The position numbers and the translations under genes are program-made. The notes under the pieces are model-generated. The model ran no database searches and was not told the DNA's origin. It saw nothing but the letters and a program-made list of their open reading frames with translations. Of a DNA stretch of 64,000 bases, positions 12,217 through 20,952 are shown one piece after another (within the stretch, counting starts at the first letter, position 1; each line of letters begins with the position of its first letter). This DNA comes from Candidatus Krumholzibacteriia bacterium (GTDB lineage: Bacteria > Krumholzibacteriota > Krumholzibacteriia > WVZY01 > JAKEHA01): positions 30,484-94,483 of the forward strand of contig JAOUHG010000012.1 in NCBI GenBank assembly GCA_029865265.1, read 5' to 3'.

Positions 12217-15021
12217 ATGCGAAGAAAGCGGCTCGTCACCTTCTTGCTGGCGGCGGCGGTGCTGGGTTGTGCCGCGGCGGCGCGGGCGCAATACCCCTTC
12301 GGGAAGAACAAGGTCATCTATCACGGGCGCGACTGGCGCGTGCTCGAGACGACGCACGTGGACATATACCACTACGCGCCGGACTCCACCCTCATCCTGT
12401 ATCTCACCCCCCTGGTGGAGCAGACCTATCGCGAGTTCAGCGAGACGTTCCAGGTGGACTTCGACCATCGCCTTCCCTTCGTCTTCTACGCCACGCACTA
12501 CGATTTTCAGGAGACCAACATCCTGCCCTCACTGATTTCGGAGTACACCGGCGGCTTCACTGACCTCATGAAGGGCCGCGTGGCGGTTCCCTTCAACGGC
12601 TCATACGCCGCCCTGCGCCACGTGGTGCGCCACGAAATGGTGCACGCCTTCATGCTGGAGAAACTCAAGCAGTCCATGCACGACCGCGGCAAGTACACCT
12701 ACGGGGCGCCGCCGCTGTGGCTGGTGGAGGGGATGGCGGAGCACTACGCCAACAAACCCCAGAACACCCAGGGCAACATGTTCGTGCGCGATGCGTTGTT
12801 GAACGGCCGCCTGTACGACCTCGACCAGATATGGCGCATCCAGGGCTCTTACATGATGTACAAGCAGGGTGAGGCGGTGGTCGATTACATCGCCACCAAC
12901 TTCGGCGAGGAGGCGGTGGTCCAGATACTGGAAAACTGGTGGACCTCGTCGGAGTTCACGCTGGTCCTCAAGAACACGCTGAACATGGACCTGTTCGAAC
13001 TGAACGACGCCTTCCTGCGCTACGCCAAACGCCGCTACTACCCGTCGGTGCTGAAGTTTGATTTCGCCGCGGCGGAGGGGGAACGGCTCACGCCGCCGCG
13101 CACGTTCCACAGCCGCTCGGCGGCGGCGGTTGAACCCGACGGCGTGACCACCATCTATTCGCTGTCGGCGCGCGACGGCAGGGTGGTGCTCAGCGCGGGG
13201 CGTGGCAGCCAGCGTGAGGGCTGGCAGGAAAAGGTGATGGCGGCCGGGGGGCGTTCGGGAGACATGGAGTCCATCCCCGCCTTTCGCAGCAAGATCGAGG
13301 CGCACGGTGACACGTTGCTGTTCGTGTCCAAGAGCAACCAGCGCGACGTCATCTATCTGTGGAGTGCCTCGCGCGGAAGGAAGATCGATGCCTTCCAGTT
13401 CGCTGGGCTGGCGCTCATCCAGTCCCCGACTCTGTCCGGAGACGGCAAGCGCATCGTGTTCAGCGCCATTGACACGCGCGGACTCATGGACCTGTTCCTC
13501 GTCCACCTCGACGACCGCCGCCTGGAGCGCCTCACCGAAGACGGTTTCAGCGAGGACGAACCGGACTATCACCCGTCCGAGGACCGCATCCTGTTTGTTT
13601 CGGACCGCGCCGCCGGTGACAACCGGGACCGCACCCACATCTACCAGATGGATCTCACCACCCGGGAGATCAGCCCGGTGGAAGGCGGGCCCTTTGCGGA
13701 CACGAACCCCGAGTGGGCACCCAACGGCAGGGACTTCCTGTTCACCTCCGACCGCGAGGGCACACCCAATGTGTACCTCCACCGCGGCGATCGCGTGCTG
13801 CGTCAGACCGGTGTCGTCACCGGGGTGAGTTCGCCGTCCTTCCTGCCGGGCGGCGAGGAGTTCCTGGCCACCGTGTACGAGGCCGGGGAGTTCCAGCTCT
13901 ACCGCTTCCCGCTGCGCAACGGGCGGACCGTGGTGTTCGACCCAACGCCGCCCGACACCACGCTGATCCCGTGGTCACGATACCTGGCCTCCGAGGAGGA
14001 GTTTGTAACCAAGCCGTACGAAACGAAGTTCAGCGTGGATTTCGTAGGCGCCGGGGTCGCCATCGACCCGCAGGCGGGCGATGTGGGCAACGGCGGCCAA
14101 CTGGTGATGACCGACGTGCTGGGCAATCACCAGATCTCGTTTGTGTTCGGCACCACCACCCAGGACTTTGGCAATTTTTGGAAGGACTTCAACGCCGCCG
14201 CGTCCTACATCAACCTGTCGCACCGGATGAACTACTCGTTGAGCGTCTTCCACCTCAACAGCTACGGCATCGAGCCCATCCTGTCGCAGCGGGAGCGGCG
14301 GGCGGGCGGGGCACTGGGGTTGAGTTATCCGCTGAATCGGTTCGAGCGGGTGGACGGGTCGGTGGTGTTGCGCTGGATCGAACAGGGCGACGCCTTCTCG
14401 TTCCTGGGCGGCTTTCAGGAGAGCCTCACCGGGTCGTTGTTCACGAGCTACGTGCGCGACAACACGCTGTGGACCATCGGCGGGCCCCTGCTGGGCTGGC
14501 GTTACTACGTCACCGGGGGCTACACCGCGGACTTCCTGGGGCGCGGATTCGACAGTACGCTCCTGCAACTGGACGTACGCAAGTACATCAAGTTGTCATC
14601 GCGGGTCGTGTTTGCCACCCGGTACGTTACGCGCAACATGTGGGGCGGCGACAACCAGGTGTTCTACCTGGGTGGACCCTGGACCCTGCGCGGCTATGAC
14701 TACCGCCAGTTCTTCGGCCGCACCACGCACCTGATCAACACGGAGGTCCGTTTCCCGCTGCTGGATGGCCTGAATATCGTGCTTCCCTTCGGCCCCATCG
14801 AATTCCCCATGTTCCGCGGGGCGCTGTTTCTCGACGCCGGCCGCGTGGACCGAAACGACTACCCGGTCTTCGATACCGACTGGCTGGGGTCGCTGGGAAC
14901 GGGTGTGGAGCTGAACCTGGGATACGCACCCGTCATCCGGGTTAACTTTACATGGAAGACCGATTTCGATAAGATATACGGCGATACCGGGTTCGAGCTG
15001 TTCATTGGATACAACTACTAG
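12217..15021 (+). CDS. Secreted metallopeptidase-like / TolB-like propeller / BamA-like beta-barrel fusion
   Basis: A 934-residue exported protein in three parts. A signal peptide (FLLAAAVLGCAAAARA) leads to a peptidase-MA-like domain with the zinc motif RHEMVHAFML and a downstream EGMAEHYANK, which could supply the third ligand. Residues ~270-590 hold PD40/TolB-type repeats (DEPDYHPSEDRILFVSD, TNPEWAPNGRDFLFTSD). The C-terminal third looks like an Omp85/BamA-type surface-antigen barrel: alternating aromatic strands, FYLGGPWTLRGYDYRQFFG, and a terminal aromatic strand ending in Y. The ATG at 12217 is preferred to the TTG three bases earlier. Probably an outer-membrane protein with periplasmic peptidase and propeller domains; the substrate is unknown. 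Confidence 0.8.
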   Translation: MRRKRLVTFLLAAAVLGCAAAARAQYPFGKNKVIYHGRDWRVLETTHVDIYHYAPDSTLILYLTPLVEQTYREFSETFQVDFDHRLPFVFYATHYDFQETNILPSLISEYTGGFTDLMKGRVAVPFNGSYAALRHVVRHEMVHAFMLEKLKQSMHDRGKYTYGAPPLWLVEGMAEHYANKPQNTQGNMFVRDALLNGRLYDLDQIWRIQGSYMMYKQGEAVVDYIATNFGEEAVVQILENWWTSSEFTLVLKNTLNMDLFELNDAFLRYAKRRYYPSVLKFDFAAAEGERLTPPRTFHSRSAAAVEPDGVTTIYSLSARDGRVVLSAGRGSQREGWQEKVMAAGGRSGDMESIPAFRSKIEAHGDTLLFVSKSNQRDVIYLWSASRGRKIDAFQFAGLALIQSPTLSGDGKRIVFSAIDTRGLMDLFLVHLDDRRLERLTEDGFSEDEPDYHPSEDRILFVSDRAAGDNRDRTHIYQMDLTTREISPVEGGPFADTNPEWAPNGRDFLFTSDREGTPNVYLHRGDRVLRQTGVVTGVSSPSFLPGGEEFLATVYEAGEFQLYRFPLRNGRTVVFDPTPPDTTLIPWSRYLASEEEFVTKPYETKFSVDFVGAGVAIDPQAGDVGNGGQLVMTDVLGNHQISFVFGTTTQDFGNFWKDFNAAASYINLSHRMNYSLSVFHLNSYGIEPILSQRERRAGGALGLSYPLNRFERVDGSVVLRWIEQGDAFSFLGGFQESLTGSLFTSYVRDNTLWTIGGPLLGWRYYVTGGYTADFLGRGFDSTLLQLDVRKYIKLSSRVVFATRYVTRNMWGGDNQVFYLGGPWTLRGYDYRQFFGRTTHLINTEVRFPLLDGLNIVLPFGPIEFPMFRGALFLDAGRVDRNDYPVFDTDWLGSLGTGVELNLGYAPVIRVNFTWKTDFDKIYGDTGFELFIGYNY

Positions 15022-15071
15022 TTCCGGCCGGCGTGTCCGTCGGCTGTTTCGTTTTCAAGAATCGGAGAGTC

Positions 15072-16781
15072 ATGCGCTGGTCGAAGTCCTATCTGCCCAC
15101 CTACAAGGAAGTGCCCCGCGACGCCGAGATTCCCAGCCACCGGCTGATGCTGCGAGCGGGCATGATCCGCATGCTCACCTCCGGCGTGTACTCGTTCCTG
15201 CCCGCCGGGCTTCGTGTCCTGCGCAAGATCGAGACCATCGTGCGCGAGGAGATGGATCGCACCGGCGCGCAGGAGGTGCAGATGCCCATCCTGCACCCCG
15301 GCGAGCTATACGAGGAAACCGGCCGGCTGGCCAATTTCGGCGACCTGCTCTTCAAGCTGCGCGATCGCAAGGAGCGCTTCTTCGCACTGGGTCCGACGCA
15401 CGAAGAGGTGGTCACCGACATCGCGCGCGCTGAGATGAAGAGCTACCGGCAGCTGCCGCAGTGCCTGTATCAGATCCTGGTGAAGTTTCGCGACGAGTTC
15501 CGGCCCCGCTTCGGGGTGATGCGGGCGCGCGAATTCATGATGAAGGACGCGTACAGCTTTCATGCCTCCGCGGAGTCGCTGCAGGAGACCTACGACGCCA
15601 TGGCAGAGGCCTACCGGCGCATCCTGCAGCGCTGCGGCCTGGAGGCGGTGATGGTGCAGGCGGAGTCGGGTGCGATCGGCGGCGACGTGAACCACGAGTT
15701 CATCGTTCTTGCGGACCAGGGCGAGAGCGTCATGTTCCGCTGTCCCTCGTGCGGATACGCGGCCAACGACGAGCGCGCGGAGAGCGCGGGCCCGGCGCAG
15801 CGCGAGCGGGAGCCGTCGGCGGGCGCGACAGAACACGCCACGCCGGGCAAGCACACGGTGGACGAGGTGAGCCTCATGTTCGGGGTGTCACCCATGCGCC
15901 TGGTCAAGACACTCCTGTTCAAGAGTGGCGAGCGCTTCGTGGCCGCGCTGATCCCCGGCGAACGCGAGCTCAACGAGGTCAAGTTCGCCCGGGCGCTGGG
16001 TGACCCGGAGGCGCGCCTGCTCAACGACGAAGAGATTCTGGAGCTCACCGGGGCACCGGTGGGATTCGCGGGCCCGGTGGGGTTGCCGGGAACGGTTGAG
16101 ATCGTCGCCGATACGCTGCTGGATGCGTACGACGGGATGGTGGTGGGTGCGAACAAGGCCGACGCGCACCTGCGCGGCGTCAAGATGGGGCGCGACTTCA
16201 AACCCGCCCGTACCGCCGCCATCGCGATGGCCGCGGCGGGCGATCGTTGTGTGCAGTGCAACGATGGCGAACTCGTGCTGCAGCGCGGGGTCGAGATCGG
16301 CCACATCTTCAAGCTCGACGTGAAGTACAGCAAGGCCATGAAGGCCACCTACCTCGACCGCGACGGCACCGACAAGTTTTTCATCATGGGTTGCTATGGA
16401 TTCGGCGTTTCGCGCGCGGTCGCGGCCGCCATCGAGCAGCACCACGACGAGAAGGGCATCCGCTGGCCGAAGGCGCTCGCGCCGTACCACGTCATCGTAA
16501 CCCCCCTCAACCTGTCGGACGCGGGCACCGTCACGGCGATGGAGACGGTCTATGCGGACCTTGCCGCGGCCGGCTACGACGTCCTCCTAGACGACCGCGA
16601 TCTGCGCCCGGGACCGAAGTTCAAGGATGCGGAACTGGTGGGGGTGCCGCTGCGGGTGACGCTGGGAGAGCGAAACCTCAAGGACGGGAACGCGGAGGTC
16701 TACTATCGCCTGGAAGACCGGAACGAGATCGTACCGCTGGGCAACGTCGTCGAGGTGGTGCGGGGCTATTACGCCGGCTGA
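15072..16781 (+). CDS. proS: Prolyl-tRNA synthetase, bacterial type with editing domain
   Basis: Charges tRNA-Pro. The 569-residue protein has the class II core (motif 2 segment ILVKFRDEFRPRFGVMRAREFMMKDAYSF is recognisable in pieces such as RPRFGVMRAREF), a YbaK-like INS editing insertion (KHTVDEVSLMFGVSPMRLVKTL) between motifs 2 and 3, motif 3 (GCYGFGVSRAVAA) and a C-terminal anticodon-binding domain (YDVLLDDRDLRPGPKFKDAELVG). A CPSCGY segment precedes the insert. The ATG at 15072 is chosen because MRWSKSYLPTYKE matches the family start; the alternative GTG at 15033 adds unrelated residues. Two tRNA-Pro genes also lie in this window. The gene is 50 bp downstream of the barrel protein. Confidence 0.95.
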   Translation: MRWSKSYLPTYKEVPRDAEIPSHRLMLRAGMIRMLTSGVYSFLPAGLRVLRKIETIVREEMDRTGAQEVQMPILHPGELYEETGRLANFGDLLFKLRDRKERFFALGPTHEEVVTDIARAEMKSYRQLPQCLYQILVKFRDEFRPRFGVMRAREFMMKDAYSFHASAESLQETYDAMAEAYRRILQRCGLEAVMVQAESGAIGGDVNHEFIVLADQGESVMFRCPSCGYAANDERAESAGPAQREREPSAGATEHATPGKHTVDEVSLMFGVSPMRLVKTLLFKSGERFVAALIPGERELNEVKFARALGDPEARLLNDEEILELTGAPVGFAGPVGLPGTVEIVADTLLDAYDGMVVGANKADAHLRGVKMGRDFKPARTAAIAMAAAGDRCVQCNDGELVLQRGVEIGHIFKLDVKYSKAMKATYLDRDGTDKFFIMGCYGFGVSRAVAAAIEQHHDEKGIRWPKALAPYHVIVTPLNLSDAGTVTAMETVYADLAAAGYDVLLDDRDLRPGPKFKDAELVGVPLRVTLGERNLKDGNAEVYYRLEDRNEIVPLGNVVEVVRGYYAG

Positions 16782-16812
16782 CGCCGGGGTAGTGTTCGCG
16801 CGGGCGGCGGGC

Positions 16813-16845
16813 AAAAAAAATCGGCGCCTCCGTGTGGAGGCGCCG
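16813..16845 (-). terminator. Rho-independent terminator of rpsT
   Basis: On the minus strand a perfect 10-bp stem (CGGCGCCTCC/GGAGGCGCCG, 16822-16845) with a 4-nt loop is followed by A and eight T (16820-16813). It lies 39 bp after the rpsT stop. On the plus strand the same hairpin is followed only by AAGCGTTTT, so it may also weakly stop proS transcripts. Confidence 0.92.
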
Positions 16846-16883
16846 AAGCGTTTTCAGGCCCGGGATGGCCGGGCCGTACCCCG

Positions 16884-17132
16884 CTAGGCCGAGGCGGCCG
16901 AGGGCGAGAGACGCGACTTGAGCCGCGCGGCGCGGTTCTTGGAGATGATCCCGCGCTTTACGGCCCGGTCGAGCAGCGACTGCAGCGAGGCATACTCACC
17001 CGCACGCTGCGTGATGTCCAGTTCCCGGTACTTGCGGACCGAGGTGCGCAGGTTGCCGCGTGCGGCGCGGTTGCGCTCGTTGCGCCTGACGTCCTGCTTG
17101 AGCCGTTTCTCGCACGATTTATGTTGTGGCAT
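16884..17132 (-). CDS. rpsT: 30S ribosomal protein S20
   Basis: Primary 16S rRNA-binding protein of the small subunit. The 82-residue lysine/arginine-rich protein has the family signature MPQHKSCEKRLKQDVRRNER with a long C-terminal helix (LLDRAVKRGIISKNRAARLKSRL). The start at 17132 follows an AGGAGG ribosome-binding site 8 nt upstream; the frame is open further upstream but not S20-like. S20 is commonly a single-gene unit, as here: its own promoter (17163-17191) and terminator flank it, and it is the only minus-strand gene in the first 42 kb. The start codon is a normal ATG, unlike the UUG of the E. coli gene. Confidence 0.96.
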   Translation of the reverse strand: MPQHKSCEKRLKQDVRRNERNRAARGNLRTSVRKYRELDITQRAGEYASLQSLLDRAVKRGIISKNRAARLKSRLSPSAASA

Positions 17133-17162
17133 TCGAAAGTCCTCCTGGAGAATAACCGCGGA

Positions 17163-17191
17163 ACCATAACAAGTTGCAGGACAGACGTCAA
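17163..17191 (-). promoter_or_regulatory. rpsT promoter (sigma70-like)
   Basis: Read on the minus strand: TTGACG (17191-17186), a 17-bp spacer, TATGGT (17168-17163). Transcription would start near 17156, giving a leader of about 24 nt that includes the AGGAGG. The -35 lies only 5 bp from the divergent xerD start codon. Confidence 0.7.
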
Positions 17192-17196
17192 GTGCC

Positions 17197-18096
17197 ATGA
17201 AGCTGACTCTCGACGGGGCGGTGGACTCCTTCCTCGACTACCTGGTGATCGAGAAGGGGCTCGCGCCCAACACCATCAGAGCCTATGCCCGCGACCTGCG
17301 GGCCTATCACGAGACCCTGGAGGGCCTCGGGATCGATGTCCCCGAGCGCCTCACCCGTGACGCGCTCGAGATCCACGCCATCCGGCTGTCCCGGCGCGGC
17401 CTGACGCCTGCTTCGCGGGCCCGGATGCTCTCCACGCTGCGGCATTTCCACCGTTTCCTGGCCCGGGAGGGGAGCGGCCCGGAGGGTGTGGGGGACCGCG
17501 TGAGCCGCCCGAAGCTTCCCCGGCGGCTGCCCGCGGTGCTGACCATCCAGCAGGTCGAGGTGCTGCTGGAGCAGCCGGACGGCACCCCGCTGGGCCTGCG
17601 CGACCGTGCCATGCTGGAAATGGCGTACGGGGCCGGGTTGCGGGTGAGCGAGCTGTGCGGGCTGGGGCTGGATTCCATTGTTGATGCCCAGCAGGTGGTG
17701 ATGGTGACGGGCAAGGGAGGCAAGCAGCGTGTGGTGCCGTACGGCCGCGCGGCGGCGAAGGCCCTCACCCGCTATCTGGCCGCGGGCAGGCCGTTTCTCG
17801 CCTCCGGGCGGGTGACGCCGCACGTGTTCCTCAACGCCCGCGGGGGACCGCTGTCGCGCGTAGGGTTCTTCAAGCGTCTCAAGCAACACGCGGCCGCCGC
17901 CGGGATCGAGCGCCGGGTGAGCCCGCACGTGCTGCGGCACTCGTTTGCCACTCACCTGCTGGAGGGGGGTGCCGACCTGCGCCTCGTGCAGGAGTTGCTG
18001 GGTCACGCCGACATCTCCACCACGCAGATATACACCAACATCGACACGCGCCACATCCTCGAGGCGCACCGGGCCTTTCATCCGCGCGCGCGCTGA
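17197..18096 (+). CDS. xerD: Tyrosine recombinase XerD
   Basis: Second Xer recombinase, expected to act with XerC on dif. The 299-residue protein has an N-terminal core-binding domain (SFLDYLVIEKGLAPNTIRAY) and the catalytic residues in GAGLRVSELCGL, TGKGGKQRVVPYG, SPHVLRHSFATHLL, LLGHADISTTQIYTNI. It is called XerD because the XerC-linked synteny belongs to the copy at 9342; KGLAPNTIRAYARDL also resembles XerD. It is divergent from rpsT with a 64-bp gap. A GA-rich Shine-Dalgarno is not obvious, so translation initiation may be modest. Confidence 0.88.
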   Translation: MKLTLDGAVDSFLDYLVIEKGLAPNTIRAYARDLRAYHETLEGLGIDVPERLTRDALEIHAIRLSRRGLTPASRARMLSTLRHFHRFLAREGSGPEGVGDRVSRPKLPRRLPAVLTIQQVEVLLEQPDGTPLGLRDRAMLEMAYGAGLRVSELCGLGLDSIVDAQQVVMVTGKGGKQRVVPYGRAAAKALTRYLAAGRPFLASGRVTPHVFLNARGGPLSRVGFFKRLKQHAAAAGIERRVSPHVLRHSFATHLLEGGADLRLVQELLGHADISTTQIYTNIDTRHILEAHRAFHPRAR

Positions 18097-18133
18097 GCGG
18101 ACTGTTCGCGCCCGACAATACCGGATACTGGCA

Positions 18134-18163
18134 TTGACACCCGCCGAAACGGGCGAATAGAAT
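18134..18163 (+). promoter_or_regulatory. trpS promoter (sigma70-like)
   Basis: TTGACA (18134-18139), an 18-bp spacer, TAGAAT (18158-18163). Predicted start of transcription is near 18170. The spacer contains CCCG-N6-CGGG. A TTG at 18179 lies too close to the transcript end to be a good start, which supports the GTG at 18215. Confidence 0.75.
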
Positions 18164-18214
18164 GCCGCAAACCCCGGATTGCACCGTAACTTTGGCCATT
18201 GGTGGAGTCTCTTC

Positions 18215-19210
18215 GTGACCCCCGAGCAGAAGATCATCCTGAGTGGAAACCGCCCCACGGGCCGGCTGCATCTCGGCAACTACACCGGGGCGCTCGAGAA
18301 CTGGGTGGCCCTGCAGGAGGAGTACCGCTGTTACTTCATGGTGGCGGACTGGCACGTGCTCACCACCGACTACGAGCACACCGGCGCCATCGCCGGCAAC
18401 ACGCGTGAGATGGTGCTGGACTGGATCAGCGCCGGGATCGATCCGGAACGCTCCACCGTGTTCGTCCAGTCGCATGTCAAGGAGCACGCGGAGTTGTACC
18501 TGTTGCTGGCCATGCTGATCAGCACCGCCCGCCTGGAGCGCAACCCCACGCTCAAGGAGCAGGTGCGGGATCTGGACATGGACGAGGGGGAGGGCGTTAC
18601 CTACGGCCATCTGGGCTACCCGGTGTTGCAGGCGTCGGACATCCTCATGTACCGGGCCCACGTGGTGCCGGTGGGCGAGGACCAGCTGCCGCACATCGAG
18701 ATCACGCGCGAGCTGGCGCGGAAGTTCAACCGCCTGTACGGCGAGGTCTTTCCGGTGCCGGACGGAAAGCTCACCAAATTTGCGCGCTTTCCCGGCCTGG
18801 ATGGCCGGCGCATGAGCAAGTCGCTCGGTAATACCATCGAACTGGCGGACTCGCGCGAGGACATCCTCACCAAGATCAAGACGGCCTTTACCGATCCGGA
18901 ACGAAAACGGCGCTCGGATCCCGGCCGCCCCGAGGTGTGTCTCATCTATACTTACTGGCAGAAGTTCGCGCCGCAGCGCGCCGCCGAGGTTTACGAGGGT
19001 TGCACCACGGCCAAACTCGGCTGTGTGGACTGCAAGCGAATGGTGGGTGAGGCCATCGCGGACCATCTGGCACCGCTGCGCGAGAAGCGCGCGGCGCTGG
19101 AGGCGCGCCCCGGCGCGGTGGAGGAAGTCATTCGCGATGGTGACGGGCGCGCGCGCAGCGCGGCGATTGCCACCATGGAGAAGGTCCGGGAGGGGATACA
19201 CATTGGCTGA
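18215..19210 (+). CDS. trpS: Tryptophanyl-tRNA synthetase
   Basis: Class I synthetase that charges tRNA-Trp. From the GTG at 18215 it has 331 residues, typical of bacterial TrpRS. It shows the HIGH-type motif (GRLHLGNYTGAL), the tryptophan-site region (MVADWHVLTT), QLPHIEITRELARKFN and the KMSKS-type motif as RRMSKSLGN. The GTG start has a GGTGGAG ribosome-binding site 7 nt upstream and follows a strong promoter; the in-frame TTG at 18179 lacks both. The stop overlaps the scpA start, so trpS probably leads the operon trpS-scpA-scpB-rluB-hisC-cmk/plsC. Confidence 0.95.
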   Translation: MTPEQKIILSGNRPTGRLHLGNYTGALENWVALQEEYRCYFMVADWHVLTTDYEHTGAIAGNTREMVLDWISAGIDPERSTVFVQSHVKEHAELYLLLAMLISTARLERNPTLKEQVRDLDMDEGEGVTYGHLGYPVLQASDILMYRAHVVPVGEDQLPHIEITRELARKFNRLYGEVFPVPDGKLTKFARFPGLDGRRMSKSLGNTIELADSREDILTKIKTAFTDPERKRRSDPGRPEVCLIYTYWQKFAPQRAAEVYEGCTTAKLGCVDCKRMVGEAIADHLAPLREKRAALEARPGAVEEVIRDGDGRARSAAIATMEKVREGIHIG

Positions 19211-20120
19211 AGCGAAACCGGTGCAGTACACCACCGAGCTCGAGGGACTGCGCGCGCCCCTGGGCGTGATCCTGTATCTGATCCGCCGCGACAACCTCGA
19301 CATCTACGACATTCCCATCGCCCGCATCACGCGTGAGTACCTCGACTATCTCAACATGATAGAGGGCACGCAGATCGAGCTGGCCGGCGAGTTCTTCGTG
19401 CTCGCCGCAACCCTCATGCGCATCAAGGCGCAGATGCTGCTGCGGCGCGACGACGACACCGATGAGGACCCGCGCCAGGAACTGGTGCAGAGCCTGCTCG
19501 AATACAAGAAGATGGTGGAGGCGGCGCGTACCTTCCGGGAGATCGAGGAACACCGGGCGAGCATCTTCACGCGCCCCGTGTCGGCGGAAGAGAAGGAATC
19601 CACCGTGGAGCCGGTGATCGACCTGAGCCTGTTCCAGTTGATGCGCGCGTTCCAGGACGTCATGACGCAGTTCGAAGGCGCCGACGTTCGAGAGGTGGAG
19701 CTCGAGCAGTTCACCATCGAGGAGAAGATTGCGGGGGTCGAGGAGGCGCTCGCGGCGCGTGAACCGGTTTTGTTCGCGGATCTGTTCGCGGGCAGCCGCA
19801 CCCGTCTCGAGGTGATCGTGACGTTCATGGCGATGCTCGAACTGCTCAAGCACGGCCACGCGCGAGTGCAGCAGGATGCGTCCTTCGGGTCCATCTGGAT
19901 CTACAAGGGGGCGAACTTCGGGCGCCCGATGGGGGAAGTGAGCGATTGGAGCGCGGAGGCCGCCGAACCGGTCGAGGTTGCGGTGGCGTCGCCGACGGAG
20001 ACACCGGACGGCGTGTTTGCGCAGGAAGAAGAAAGAGCGACGGCGCCCGAGCCCGAAGGCGGCCCCGTCCCCGAGAACAACGACCTGGAGCCAGACCATG
20101 GAGAATCCGAACCTCGATAA
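19203..20120 (+). CDS. scpA: Segregation and condensation protein A (kleisin)
   Basis: Kleisin that bridges SMC heads and binds ScpB in the bacterial condensin. The N-terminal signature is clear (APLGVILYLIRRDNLDIYDIPIARIT; the LDIYDIPI core is diagnostic), followed by FFVLAATLMRIKAQMLL and a C-terminal winged-helix (RLEVIVTFMAMLELLKHGHARV). About 60 residues of Pro/Glu-rich tail extend past the usual end. A TTG at 19203, overlapping the trpS stop, has a GGGAGGGG ribosome-binding site 7 nt upstream; a GTG at 19221 is the alternative. About 305 residues. No smc gene lies in this window. Confidence 0.93.
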   Translation: MAEAKPVQYTTELEGLRAPLGVILYLIRRDNLDIYDIPIARITREYLDYLNMIEGTQIELAGEFFVLAATLMRIKAQMLLRRDDDTDEDPRQELVQSLLEYKKMVEAARTFREIEEHRASIFTRPVSAEEKESTVEPVIDLSLFQLMRAFQDVMTQFEGADVREVELEQFTIEEKIAGVEEALAAREPVLFADLFAGSRTRLEVIVTFMAMLELLKHGHARVQQDASFGSIWIYKGANFGRPMGEVSDWSAEAAEPVEVAVASPTETPDGVFAQEEERATAPEPEGGPVPENNDLEPDHGESEPR

Positions 20121-20952
20121 CATCGTTCTCGCGCTCCTGTTCGCGTCGGACGAGCCGCTTTCCGCCCGCAAGATCGCTGCGCTGGTGGAGGATGTGACCG
20201 TCGCCGATGTGAAGCAGGCCATCGACGCGTGGAACCAGCGGGCGGACGCGGAGGCGTGGAGTATCGCCATCGAGCAGGTCGCCGGGGGCTACCGCCTGGC
20301 GACGCGAGCCGAATACGCTCCCTACGTGAGCCGGCTGTATTCCGGACGGCGCAAGCTGCGCCTGTCGCGCGCGGGGCTCGAGACGCTCGCGATCGTGGCC
20401 TACAAGCAGCCGGTGACGCGCGCGGAGATCGAATCCATCCGCGGCGTCGGGTGCGGCAGCGTGGTGGCCAACCTGCTGGAGCGCACGTTGATCCAGATCA
20501 CCGGGAAGGCCAGGGTTCTTGGCGCGCCGTTTCTCTACGGCACCACACCCGAGTTCCTCGAGTACCTGGGGCTGAACTCCATCAAGGACCTTCCCAGCCT
20601 CGAGGACCTGGAGGCGCTGCTGGCCACGGAAGCCGCCGGGGAGAGTGCGGTGGAGGGTGAGTCCATGGCCGCCGCGAGCCGGGACCTCGAAGCCGCCGAT
20701 GACGACGACGATGACGCCGCCGCGGCGCTGGCGGCGCTGGCGCAGACGGTCGAAGACACACTGAGCCCGGCGGATGAGACCTACGAGGACGGTGACGCGG
20801 CGCCGGTTGCCTCGGGGGCGCGTCTCGGGGCGATGGTCGACGAACCCGTAAACCGGCCCCTCTATTCGGAACCACAACCGGCGCCGTCCCCGGAGGGGAA
20901 CGCGGCCGAAGACCATGAAGCGGACGACGATGCACAAGCCCACCGCGAGTGA
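20098..20952 (+). CDS. scpB: Segregation and condensation protein B
   Basis: Winged-helix dimer that binds the ScpA kleisin. The first ~180 of 284 residues match the family: VLALLFASDEPLSARKIA, LETLAIVAYKQPVTRAEIE, IRGVGCGSVVANLLER, FLYGTTPEFLEYLGL, LPSLEDLEAL. The last ~90 residues form an acidic, low-complexity tail with a run of six Asp, probably disordered. It overlaps scpA by 23 bp and rluB by 38 bp, so translation is likely coupled. GGAG stands 7 nt before the ATG. Confidence 0.94.
   Translation: MENPNLDNIVLALLFASDEPLSARKIAALVEDVTVADVKQAIDAWNQRADAEAWSIAIEQVAGGYRLATRAEYAPYVSRLYSGRRKLRLSRAGLETLAIVAYKQPVTRAEIESIRGVGCGSVVANLLERTLIQITGKARVLGAPFLYGTTPEFLEYLGLNSIKDLPSLEDLEALLATEAAGESAVEGESMAAASRDLEAADDDDDDAAAALAALAQTVEDTLSPADETYEDGDAAPVASGARLGAMVDEPVNRPLYSEPQPAPSPEGNAAEDHEADDDAQAHRE

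Noticed and set aside
9342..18096. Two tyrosine recombinases as signs of an integrated element
   Set aside because: Both fit XerC/XerD housekeeping type, are in conserved gene neighbourhoods, and no att-like repeats or cargo genes are present.
20642..20890. Acidic repeat-rich tail of ScpB as a separate gene or frameshift
   Set aside because: The frame is continuous, and codon use is like that of the rest; it is a low-complexity extension.
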